DNA from: Eleginops maclovinus | Taxonomy: Eukaryota; Chordata; Actinopteri; Perciformes; Eleginopidae | Reading direction: 5' to 3' | DNA length: 64,000 nt | Assembly (NCBI RefSeq): GCF_036324505.1 | Contig: NC_086370.1 | Coordinates: 17,572,600-17,636,599 of the forward strand | Shown: in pieces, positions 35,901 to 47,900 of the stretch | How the letters are laid out: each line of letters starts with the position of its first letter | How positions within the stretch are numbered: the stretch's first letter is position 1 | The notes under the pieces: model-generated | What the model was told of the DNA's origin: nothing | What the model saw: only the letters and a program-made list of their open reading frames with translations | Database searches by the model: none | Made by a program: the position numbers and the translations under genes

Positions 35901-38900
35901 ACAGTTATTTGGGTTTCTTTTTAAATACACACCTCCAAACACGGCTTTTATGTAATATCTCATTTGTGTTGTATGCACAAACTCATAAAAACATAGTTTT
36001 TAATGGAATTACAGGGAATATACCTTGGTAAATGCAGCAAAAACCTTACAGCCTCTTGTCTTCACAGTCAGACAAGTGGACGCTGCACAAAAACGCTGTC
36101 AAACATATATTATTCTAAACTAAACTAATCTCAAATTGTAGCTGTAACAAACAGGCATGAGTGTTGAAGACTTGGCAAAAATGCAAATAAGTGTATTTCC
36201 TAAGTTGCCCAACAATTCCTTTCTAATAAAAACAGTTGTCAAAATCTAGGCTCGCAGTTTTAGCCTAATCACCCGCTTTTGAAAACCAGTTGTCCGAGGG
36301 CTTTTTTATCCCTTGGATAAACCGATGGTGCTATGTGATATTGATGACAAACAAAAATGTTGGACCACACTTTCACTAGCTAGCTAGCTGTATTCAGAGT
36401 GCTATTAAATTAATTAAAATCAAAGAGCAGAAAAATAATACATCTATGTTTTGTTTCAGACGCCTACCAGCAGAAAGCAAGAAAAGAAATGGTGGAAGAG
36501 ACGACTTCACCTCAGGAGGCAGCTTCGTCGAGCCAAAGCTACTACCTCCAATAGACTGCTTCCCATCTTTCTCGGTCAAAGTAGTGGTCCATCTTACGAC
36601 ACTGTAAAAATCACGATGAAAGGTGGCAGCACCTGCGAACCTATCGTGGAGCTAATCAGCCTTCACACCCAGGCCAAGATGGAGAAGGAGGAGACAGAAG
36701 CCAACATAAATGAGATGGAGGAGGACTTTAAAAAAGAGAAAACAAGCTTAAGGACGGAGGAGTCGTTTGCTCAGTCACGACTGAAGCTGAAGGGAGTCAG
36801 CACCTCTGAGGATCTGGAAGAGCCCAACAGCTTTCAGACCCAGGCCAAGATGGTGAAAGAGGAGATTGAGGCCAAGATAACTGAAATGGAGGAGGACTTT
36901 AAAAAAGAGAAAACCACCTTAAGGATGGAGCTGACGGATGCTCAGTCATACATCGACCACATGAAGGAAGAAAATGCCAGGCTGACGATGAAGGATGTCA
37001 GCACCTCTGAAGCCTTCGAAAAGCTAATGGGCCTGCAGACCCAGGCCAAGATGGAGATAGAGGTGATGGAGGCCAAGATCAATGAGATTGAGGAGGACTT
37101 CAAAGAAGAGAAGAAAAGCTTAAGGATGGAGCTGTTGGATGCACAGTCACATATCGACCATCTGAAGAAGGAAAATGCAAAGTTGACGATGAAGGATGTC
37201 AGCACCAAAGAAACCCTCGAGGAGCTAATGGGCCTTCAGACCCAGGCCAAGATGGAGAAAGAGGAGATGGAGGCCAAGATAACTGAAATGGAGGAGGACT
37301 TTAAAAAAGAAAAGACAACCTTAGGGACGGAGCTGTCGGATGCACAGTCACAGCTGACGCTGAAGGAAGTCAGCACCTCTCAGGATCTGGAGGAGTTCAA
37401 GAGCATTCAGACCCAGAACAAGAAGGAGAAACATGAGATGGAGGCCAAGATGAATGAGACAGAGGAGGACTTTAAAAAAGAGAAGACAAGCTTAAGGACA
37501 GAGCTGTCGGATGCTCAGTCCCACATCGACAACCTGAAGAAGGAAAATGCAAAGCTGACGATGAAGGATGTCAGCACCTCTGAAGCACTCGAGGAACTAA
37601 TGGGCCTTCAGACCCAGGCCAAGATGGAGAAGGAGGTGATGGAGGCCAAGATAAATGAGATGGATGAGGACTTTAAAAAAGAGAAGACAACTTTAAGGAC
37701 GGAGCTGTCGGTTGCTCAGTCACACATCGACCACATGAAGGAAGAAAATGCCAGGCTGACACAGAACCAAGTCAGCACCTCTGAAGCTCTCGAGGAGCTA
37801 ATGGGACTTCAGACCAAGGCAAAGATGGAGAAAGAGGTGATGGAGGCCAAGATAAATGAGATTGAGGAGGACTTCAAAGAAGAGAAAACAACCTTAAGGA
37901 CGGAGCTGACGGATGCTCAGTCATACATCGACCACATGAAGGAAGAAAATGCCAGGCTGACGATGAAGGATGTCAGCACCTCTGAAGCCTTCGAAAACCT
38001 AATGGGCCTGCAGACCCAGGCCAAGATGGAGAAAGAGGTGATGGAGGCCAAGATAAATGAGATTGAGGAGGACTTCAAAGAAAAGAAGACAAGCTTAAGG
38101 ATGGAGCTGTCGGATGCACAGTCACATATCGACCATCTGAAGAAGGAAAATGCAAAGTTGACGATGAAGGATGTCAGCACCAATGAAGCCCTCGAGGAGC
38201 AAATGGGCCTGCAGACCCAGGCCAAGATGGAGAAAGAGGAGATGGAGGCCAAGATAACTGAAATGGAGGAGGACTTTAAAAAAGAGAAGACAACCTTAGG
38301 GACGGAGCTGTCGGTTGCTCAGTCACAGCTGATGCTGAAGGAAGTCAGCACCTCTCAGGATCTGGAGGAGTTCAAGAGAATTCAGACCCAGGCCAAGATG
38401 GAGAAGCATGAGATGGAGGCCAAGATGAATGAGACAGAGGAGGACTTTAAAAAAGAGAAGACAAGCTTAAGGACAGAGCTGTCGGATGCTCAGTCCCACA
38501 TCGACAACCTGAAGAAGGAAAATGCAAAGCTGACGATGAAGGATGTCAGCAACTCTGAAGCAGTCAAGGAACTAATGGGCCTTCAGACCCAGGCCAAGAC
38601 AGAGAAGGAGGTGATGGAGGCCAAGATAAATGAGATGGAGGAGGACTTTAAAAAAGAAAAGACATGCTTAAGGACGGAGCTGTCGGTTGCTCAGTCACAC
38701 ATCGACCACATGAAGGAAGAAAATGCCAGGCTGACACAGAACCAAGTCAGCACCTCTGAAGCTCTCGAGGAGCTAATGGGACTTCAGACCCAGGCTACAG
38801 CCAGTCAAAGGCAGACATTGAACTTGCTGAGCCAAGAAGAATTAGAGCTTTCCCAGAGCAAGAAGTGCTTTGAGAGGAAATATCAGGCCGTGGAAGAAAC

Positions 38901-41900
38901 CTACGAGAAGGAGCTGACAGAGAAGGAGAACAGCTGTCAAATAAGAGTGGCAGAGATGGTGAGCAAGGACGAAATGGATAAGATGTTTCTCCAAAGAGAA
39001 GCAGAGGACAGACCTAGGACCAGCGCAGTTGAGGAGATCCAGCAGCTAATCAGAGTGAAAAAGCAGCTGCAGGTATGATTGATTTACTCTAAATTCACAT
39101 TTTAGGATGTTATATTAGCTTGACCTAGAGTAGGGGGAAACAGCTATTTGAGTTTCTATTTAAATACACACCTCCAAACACGGCTTGCATGTAATATCTC
39201 ATTTGTGTTGTATGCACAAACTCATAAAAACATAGTTTTTAATGGAATTACAGGGAATATACCTTGGTAAATGCAGCAAAAACCTTACAGCCTCTGGTCT
39301 TCACAGTCAGACAAGTGGACGCTGCACAGAAAGGCTGTCAAACATATATTATTCTTAACTAAGCTAATCTCAAATTCTAGCTGTAAAAAACAGGCATGAG
39401 TGTTGAAGACTTGGCAAAAATGCAAATAAGTGTATGTCCTAAGTTGCCCAACAATTCCTTTCTAATAAAAACAGTTGTCAAAATCTAGGCTCGTGGTTTT
39501 AGCCTAATCACCCGCGTTTCAAAACCAGTTGTCAGAGGGCTTTTTTATCCCTTGGATAAGCCGATGGTGCTATGTGATATTGATGACAAACAAAAATGTT
39601 GGACCACACTTTCACTAGCTAGCTAGCTGTATTCAGAGTGCTATTAAATTAATTAAAATCAGAAAGCAGAAAAATAATACATTAATGTTTTGTTTCAGAC
39701 GCCTACCAGCAGAAAGCAAAAAAAGAAATGGTGGAAGAGACGACTTCACCTCAGGAGGCAGCTTCGTCGAGCCAGAGCTACTACCTCCAATAGACTGCTT
39801 CCCATCTTTCCCGGTCAAAGTAGTGGTCCATCTTACGACGCTGTAAAAATCACGATGAAAGGTGGCAGCACCTCCGAACCCATCGTGGAGCTAATCGGCC
39901 TTCACACCCAGGCCAAGATGGTGAAAGAGGAGATTGAGGCCAAGATAACTGAAATGGAGGAGGACTTTAAAAAAGAGAAGACAACCTTAAGGACGGAGCT
40001 GTCGATTGCTCAGTCATACATCGACCACATGAAGGAAGAAAATGCCAAGCTGACACAGAACCAAGTCAGCACCTCTGAAGTTCTCGATGAGCTAATGGGC
40101 CTTCAGACCCAGGCAAAGATGGAGAAAGAGGTGATGGAGGCCAAGATAAATGAGATTGAGGAGGATTTTAAAAAACAGAAGACAACCTTAAGGATGGAGC
40201 TGTCGGTTGCTCAGTCACAGCTGACGCTGAAGGAAGTCAGCAACTCTCAGGATCTGGAGGAGTTCAAGAGAATTCAGACCCAGGCCAAGAAGGAGAAGCA
40301 TGAGATGGAGGCCAAGATGAATGAGACAGAGGAGGACTTTAAAAGAGAGAAGACAAGCTTAAGGACAGAGCTGTCGGATGCTCAGTCCCACATGGACAAC
40401 CTGAAGAAAGAAAATGCAAAGCTGACGATGAAGGATGTCAGCACCTCTGAAGCCCTCGAGGAACTAATGGGCCTTCAGACCCAGGCCAAGACAGAGAAGG
40501 AGGTGATGGAGGCCAAGATAAATGAGATGGAGGAGGACTTTAAAAAAGAGAAGACATGCTTAAGGAAGGAGCTGTCGGTTGCTCAGTCACACATCGACCA
40601 CATGAAGGAAGAAAATGCCAGGCTGACACAGAACCAAGTCAGCACCTCTGAAGCTCTCGAGGAGCTAATGGGACTTCAGACCCAGGCTACAGCCAGTCAA
40701 AGGCAGACATTGAACTTGCTGAGCCAAGAAGATTTAGAGCTTTCCCAGAGCAAGAAGTGCTTTGAGAGGAAATATCAGGCCGTGGAAGAAACCTACGAGA
40801 AGGAGCTGACAGAGAAGGAGAACAGCTGTCAAATAAGAGTGGCAGAGATGGTGAGCAAGGACAAAATGGATAAGATGTTTCTCCAAAGAGAAGCAGAGGA
40901 CAGACCTAGGACCAGCGCAGTTGAGGAGGAGATCCAGCAGCTAATCAGAGTGAAAAAGCATTTGCAGGTATGATTGATTTACTCTAAATTCACATTTTAG
41001 GATGTTATATTAGCTTGACCTAGAGTAGGGGGAAACAGCTATTTGAGTTTCTATTTAAATACACACCTCCAAACAAGGCTTGCATGTAATGTCTAATTTC
41101 GGTTGTATGCACAAACTCATAAAAACATAGTTTTTAATGGAATTACAGGGAATATACCTTGATAAATGCAGCAATAACCTTACAGCCTCTTGTCTTCACA
41201 GTCAGACAAGTGGACGCTGCACAGAAAGGCTGTCAAACATATACTATTCTAAACTAAGCTAATCTCAAATTCTAGCTGTAACAAACAGGCATGAGTGTTG
41301 AAGACTTGGCTAAAATGCAAATAAGTGTATGTCCTAAGTTGCCCAACAATTCCTTTCTAAAAAAAAGACGGTTGTAAAAAGCTAGGCTCGCGGTTTTAGC
41401 CCAATCACCCGCTTTTGAAAACCAGTTATCCGAGGGCTTTTTTATCCCTCGGATAAGCTAATGGTGCTATGTGAGATTGATGACAAACAAAAATGTTGGA
41501 CCACACTTTCACTAGCTAGCTAGTTGTATCAGAGTGCTATTAAATTAATTAAAATCAGAAAGCAGAAAAATAATACATTTATGTTTTTTTTCAGACGCTT
41601 ACCAGCAGAAAGCAAAAAAAGAAATGGTGGAAGAGACGACTTCACCTCAGGAGGCAGCTACGTCGAGCCAGAGCTACTACCTCCAATAGACTGCTTCCCA
41701 TCTTCCCTGGTCAAAGTAGTGGTCCATCTTACGAAACTGTAAAAATCACGATGAAAGGTGGCAGCACCTCCGAACCCATCGTGGAGCTAATCGGCCTTCA
41801 CACCCAGGCCAAGATGGAGAAGGACGAGACGGAAGCCAACATAAATGAGATGGAGGAGGACTTTAAAAAAGAGAACACAAGCTTAAGGAGGGAGCTGTCG

Positions 41901-44900
41901 ATTGCTCAGTCATATATCGACCACATGAAGGAAGAAAATGCCAAGCTGACACAGAACCAAGTCAGAACCTCTGAAGTTCTCAATGACCTAATGGGCCTGC
42001 AGACCAAGGCAAAGACGGAGAAGGAGGAGATGGAGGCCAAGTTAAATAAGATTGAGGAGGACTTCAAAGAAGAGAATACAAGCTTAAGGATGGAGCTGAC
42101 GGATGGTCAGTCATACATCGACCATATGAAGGAAGAAAAAACCAAGCTGACACAGAACCAAGTCAGCACATCTGAAGTTTTCGATGAGCTAATGGGCCTT
42201 GAGACCCAGGCAAAGATGGAGAAGGAGGAGATGGAAGCCAAGATAAATGAGATTGAGGAGGACTTCAAAGAAGAGAATACAACCTTAAAGACGGAGCTGA
42301 CGGATGCTCAGTCATACATCGACCACATGAAGGAAGAAAACGCCAGGCTGACGATGAAGGATGTCAGCACCTCTGAAGCCTTCGAGGAGCTAACGGGCCT
42401 GCAGACCCAGGCCAAGATGGAGAAAGAGGTGATGGAGGCCAAGATCAACGAGATTGAGGAGGACTCCAAAGAAGTGAAGACAAGCTTAAGGATGGAGCTG
42501 TTGGATGCACAGTCAAATATCGACCATCAGAAAAAGGAAAATGCAAAGTTGACGATGAAGGATGTCAGTACATCTGAAGCCTTCGAGGAGCTAACGGGCC
42601 TGCAGACCCAGGCCAAGATGGAGAAAGAGGAGATGGAGGACAAGATAACTGAAATGGAGGAGGACTTTAAAAAAGAGAAGACAACCTTAGGGACGGAGCT
42701 GTCGGTTGCTCAGTCATACATCGACCACATGAAGGAAGAAAATGCCAGGCTGACACAGAACCAAGTCAGCACCTCTGAAGTTCTCAATGACCTAATGGGT
42801 CTGCAGACCAAGGCAAAGACGGAGAAGGAGGAGATGGAGGCCAAGTTAAATAAGATTGAGGAGGACTTCAAAGAAGAGAATACAAGCTTAAGGATGGAGC
42901 TGACAGATGGTCAGTCATACATCGACCATATGAAGGAAGAAAAAGCCAAGCTGACACAGAACCAAGTCAGCACCTCTGAAATTTTCGATGAGCTAATGGG
43001 CCTTGAGACCCAGGCCAAGATGGAGAAGGAGGAGATGGAGGCCAAGATAACTGAAATGGAGGAGGACTTTAAAAAAGAGAAGACAACCTTAGGGACGGAG
43101 CTGTCGGTTGCTCAGTCATACATCGACCACATGAAGGAAGAAAATGCCAAGCTGACACAGAACCAAGTCAGCACCTCTGAAGTTCTCAATGAGCTAATGG
43201 GCCTTGAGACCCAGGCAAAGACGGAGAAGGAGGAGATGGAGGCCAAGATAAATGAGATTGAGGAGGACTTCAAAGAAGAGAATACAACCTTAAGGACGGA
43301 GCTGACGGATGCTCAGTCATACATCGACCACATGAAGGAAGAAAATGCCAGGCTGACGATGAAGGATGTCAGCACCTCTGAAGCCTTCGAGGAGCTAACG
43401 GGCCTGCAGACCCAGGCCAAGATGGAGAAAGAGGTGATGGAGGCCAAGATCAATGAGATTGAGGAGGACTTCAAAGAAGTGAAGACAAGCTTAAGGATGG
43501 AGCTGTTGGATGCACAGTCAAATATCGACCATCAGAAGAAGGAAAATGCAAAGTTGACGATGAAGGATGTCAGTACCTCTGAAGCCTTCGAGGAGCTAAC
43601 GGGCCTGCAGACCCAGGCCAAGATGGAGAAAGAGGAGATGGAGGCCAAGATAACTGAAATGGAGGAGGACTTTAAAAAAGAGAAGACAACCTTAGGGACG
43701 GAGCTGTCGGTTGCTCAGTCATACATCGACCACATGAAGGAAGAAAATGCCAAGCTGACACAGAACCAAGTCAGCACCTCTGAAGTTCTCGATGAGCTAA
43801 TGGGCCTTGAGACCCAGGCAAAGACGGAGAAGGAGGAGATGGAGGCCAAGATAAATGAGATTGAGGAGGACTTCAAAGAAGAGAATACAACCTTAAGGAC
43901 GGAGCTGACGGATGCTCAGTCATACATCGACCACATGAAGGAAGAAAATGCCAGGCTGACGATGAAGGATGTCAGCACCTCTGAAGCCTTCGAGGAGCTA
44001 ACGGGCCTGCAGACCCAGGCCAAGATGGAGAAAGAGGTGATGGAGGCCAAGATCAATGAGATTGAGGAGGACTTCAAAGAAGTGAAGACAAGCTTAAGGA
44101 TGGAGCTGTTGGATGCACAGTCAAATATCGACCATCAGAAGAAGGAAAATGCAAAGTTGACGATGAAGGATGTCAGTACCTCTGAAGCCTTCGAGGAGCT
44201 AACGGGCCTGCAGACCCAGGCCAAGATGGAGAAAGAGGAGATGGAGGACAAGATAACTGAAATGGAGGAGGACTTTAAAAAAGAGAAGACAACCTTAGGG
44301 ACGGAGCTGTCGGTTGCTCAGTCATACATCGACCACATGAAGGAAGAAAATGCCATCCTGACACAGAACCAAGTCAGCACCTCTGAAGTTCTCGATGAGC
44401 TAATGGGCCTTGAGACCCAGGCAAAGACGGAGAAGGAGGAGATGGAGGCCAAGATAAATGAGATTGAGGAGGACTTCAAAGAAGAGAAGACAAGCTTAAG
44501 GATGGAGTTGTCGGATGCCCAGTCACACATCGACCACATGAAGGAAGGAAATGCCAGGCTGACGATGAAGGATGTCAGCACCACTGAAGCCCTCGAGGAG
44601 CTAATGGGCCTTCAGACCCACTCCAAGACAGAGAAAGAGCTGATGGAGGTCAAGATAAATGAAATGGAGGAGGACTTTAAAAAAAAAAAGGCAAGCTTAA
44701 CTGCTGAGCTGTCCGATGCTCAGTCACACATCGACCACATGACGGAAGAAAATGCCAGGCTGACACAGAACCAAGTCAGCACATCTGAGGTTTTCGAGGA
44801 GATAATGGGCCAAGAAGTCAGCACCTCTCAGGATCTGGAAGAGCTCCAGAACATTCAGACCCAGGTCAAGAAGGAGAAGCATGAGATGGAGGCCAAGATG

Positions 44901-47900
44901 AATGAGACAGAGGAGGACTTTAAAAAAGAGAAGACAACCTTAGGGACGGAGCTGTCGGTTGCTCAGTCATACATCGACCACATGAAGGAAGAAAATGCCA
45001 AGCTGACACAGAACCAAGTCAGCACCTCTGAAGTTCTCGATGAGCTAATGGGCCTTGAGACCCAGGCAAAGACGGAGAAGGAGGAGATGGAGGCCAAGAT
45101 AAATGAGATTGAGGAGGACTTCAAAGAAGAGAATACAACCTTAAGGACGGAGCTGACGGATGCTCAGTCATACATCGACCACATGAAGGAAGAAAATGCC
45201 AGGCTGACGATGAAGGATGTCAGCACCTCTGAAGCCTTCGAGGAGCTAACGGGCCTGCAGACCCAGGCCAAGATGGAGAAAGAGGTGATGGAGGCCAAGA
45301 TCAATGAGATTGAGGAGGACTTCAAAGAAGTGAAGACAAGCTTAAGGATGGAGCTGTTGGATACACAGTCAAATATCGACCATCAGAAGAAGGAAAATGC
45401 AAAGTTGACGATGAAGGATGTCAGTACCTCTGAAGCCTTCGAGGAGCTAACGGGCCTGCAGACCCAGGCCAAGATGGAGAAAGAGGAGATGGAGGACAAG
45501 ATAACTGAAATGGAGGAGGACTTTAAAAAAGAGAAGACAACCTTAGGGACGGAGCTGTCGGTTGCTCAGTCATACATCGACCACATGAAGGAAGAAAATG
45601 CCATCCTGACACAGAACCAAGTCAGCACCTCTGAAGTTCTCGATGAGCTAATGGGCCTTGAGACCCAGGCAAAGACGGAGAAGGAGGAGATGGAGGCCAA
45701 GATAAATGAGATTGAGGAGGACTTCAAAGAAGAGAAGACAAGCTTAAGGATGGAGTTGTCGGATGCCCAGTCACACATCGACCACATGAAGGAAGGAAAT
45801 GCCAGGCTGACGATGAAGGATGTCAGCACCACTGAAGCCCTCGAGGAGCTAATGGGCCTTCAGACCCACTCCAAGACAGAGAAAGAGCTGATGGAGGTCA
45901 AGATAAATGAAATGGAGGAGGACTTTAAAAAAAAAAAGGCAAGCTTAACTGCTGAGCTGTCCGATGCTCAGTCACACATCGACCACATGACGGAAGAAAA
46001 TGCCAGGCTGACACAGAACCAAGTCAGCACATCTGAGGTTTTCGAGGAGATAATGGGCCAAGAAGTCAGCACCTCTCAGGATCTGGAAGAGCTCCAGAAC
46101 ATTCAGACCCAGGTCAAGAAGGAGAAGCATGAGATGGAGGCCAAGATGAATGAGACAGAGGAGGACTTTAAAAAAGAGAAGACAACCTTAGGGACGGAGC
46201 TGTCGGTTGCTCAGTCATACATCGACCACATGAAGGAAGAAAATGCAAAGCTGACGATGAAGGATGTCAGCACCTCTGAAGTTCTCGATGAGCTAATGGG
46301 CCTTGAGACCCAGGCAAAGACGGAGAAGGAGGAGATGGAGGCCAAGATAAATGAGATTGAGGAGGACTTCAAAGAAGAGAATACAAGCTTAAGGACGGAG
46401 CTGTCGGTTTCTGAGTCACACAACCAACACTTGAACAAGGAAAATGCCAGGCTGACACAGAACCAAGTCAGCACCTCTGAAGCCCTCGAGGAGCTAATGG
46501 GACTTCAGACCAAGGCTACAGCCAGTCAAAGGCAGACATTGAACCTGCTGAGCCAAGAAGATTTAGAGCTTTCCCAGAGCAAGAAGTGCTTTGAGAGAAA
46601 ATATCAGGCCGTGGAAGAAACCCACGAGAAGGAGCTGACAGAGAAGGAGAACAGCTGTCAAATAAGAGTGGCAGAGATGGTGAGCAAGGACGAAATGGAT
46701 AAGATGTTTCTCCAAAGAGAAGCAGAGGAGAGACCTAGGACCAGCGCAGTTGAGGAGGAGATCCAGCGGCTAATCAGAGTGAAAAGGCAGCTACAGGTAT
46801 GATTGATTTACTCTAAATTCACATTTTAGGATGTTATATTAGCTTGACCTAGAGTAGGGGGAAACAGTTATTTGGGTTTCTTTTTAAATACACACCTCCA
46901 AACACGGCTTGTACTGTATGTAATAGCTCATGTGTGTTGTATGCACAAAATCATAAAAACATAGTTTTTAATGGAATTACAGGGAATATACCTTGATAAA
47001 TGCAGCAATAACCTTACAGCCTCTTGTCTTCACAGTCAGACAAGTGGATGCTGCACAAAAACGCTGTCAAACATATATTATTCTAAACTAATCTAATCTC
47101 AAATTCTAGCTGTAACAAACAGGCATGAGTGTTGAAGACTTGGCGAAAATGCAAATAAGTGTATTTCCTAAGTTGTCCAACAATTCCTTTCTAATAAAAA
47201 CAATTGTCAAAATCTAAGCTCGCGGTTTTAGCCTAATCACCCGCTTTTGAAAACCAGTTGTCCGAGGGCTTTTTTATCCCTTGGATAAGCCGATGGTGCT
47301 ATGTGAGATTGATGACAAACAAAAATGTTGGACCACACTTTCACTAGCTAGCTAGCTGTATTCAGAGTGCTATTAAATTAATTAAAATCAAAGAGCATAA
47401 AAATAATACATCTATGTTTTGTTTCAGATGCCTACCAGCAGAAAGCAAAAAAAGAAATGGTGGAAGAGACGACTTCACCTCAGGAGGCAGCTACGACGAG
47501 CCAGAGCTACTACCTCCAATAGACTGCTTCCATTTTTCCTCGATCAAAGAAGTGGTCCATCTTACGACACTGTAAAAATTACGATGAAAGGTGGCAGCAC
47601 CTCCAAACCCCTCGTGGAGCTAATCGGCCTTCCTACCCAGGCCAAGACGGAAAAGGAGGAGACGGAAGCCAACATAAATGAGACGGAGGAGGACTTTAAA
47701 AAAGAGAAAACAAGCTTAAGGATGGAGCTGTCGGTTGCTCAGTCACACATCGACCACATGAAAGAAGAAAATGCCAGGCTGACAATGAAAGATGTCAGCA
47801 CCTTTGAAGCCCTCGAGGAGCTAATGAGCCTTCAGACCCAGGCCAAGGTGGAGAAAGAGGAAATGGAGGCCAAGATAACTGAAATGGAGGAGCACTTTAA

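Noticed and set aside
36451..36459. TTG as the start codon of the unit 2 frame (likewise at 39690, 47419 and 49145)
   Set aside because: These bases are the intron's pyrimidine tract and CAG acceptor, so the frame starts by splicing and not by a TTG start.
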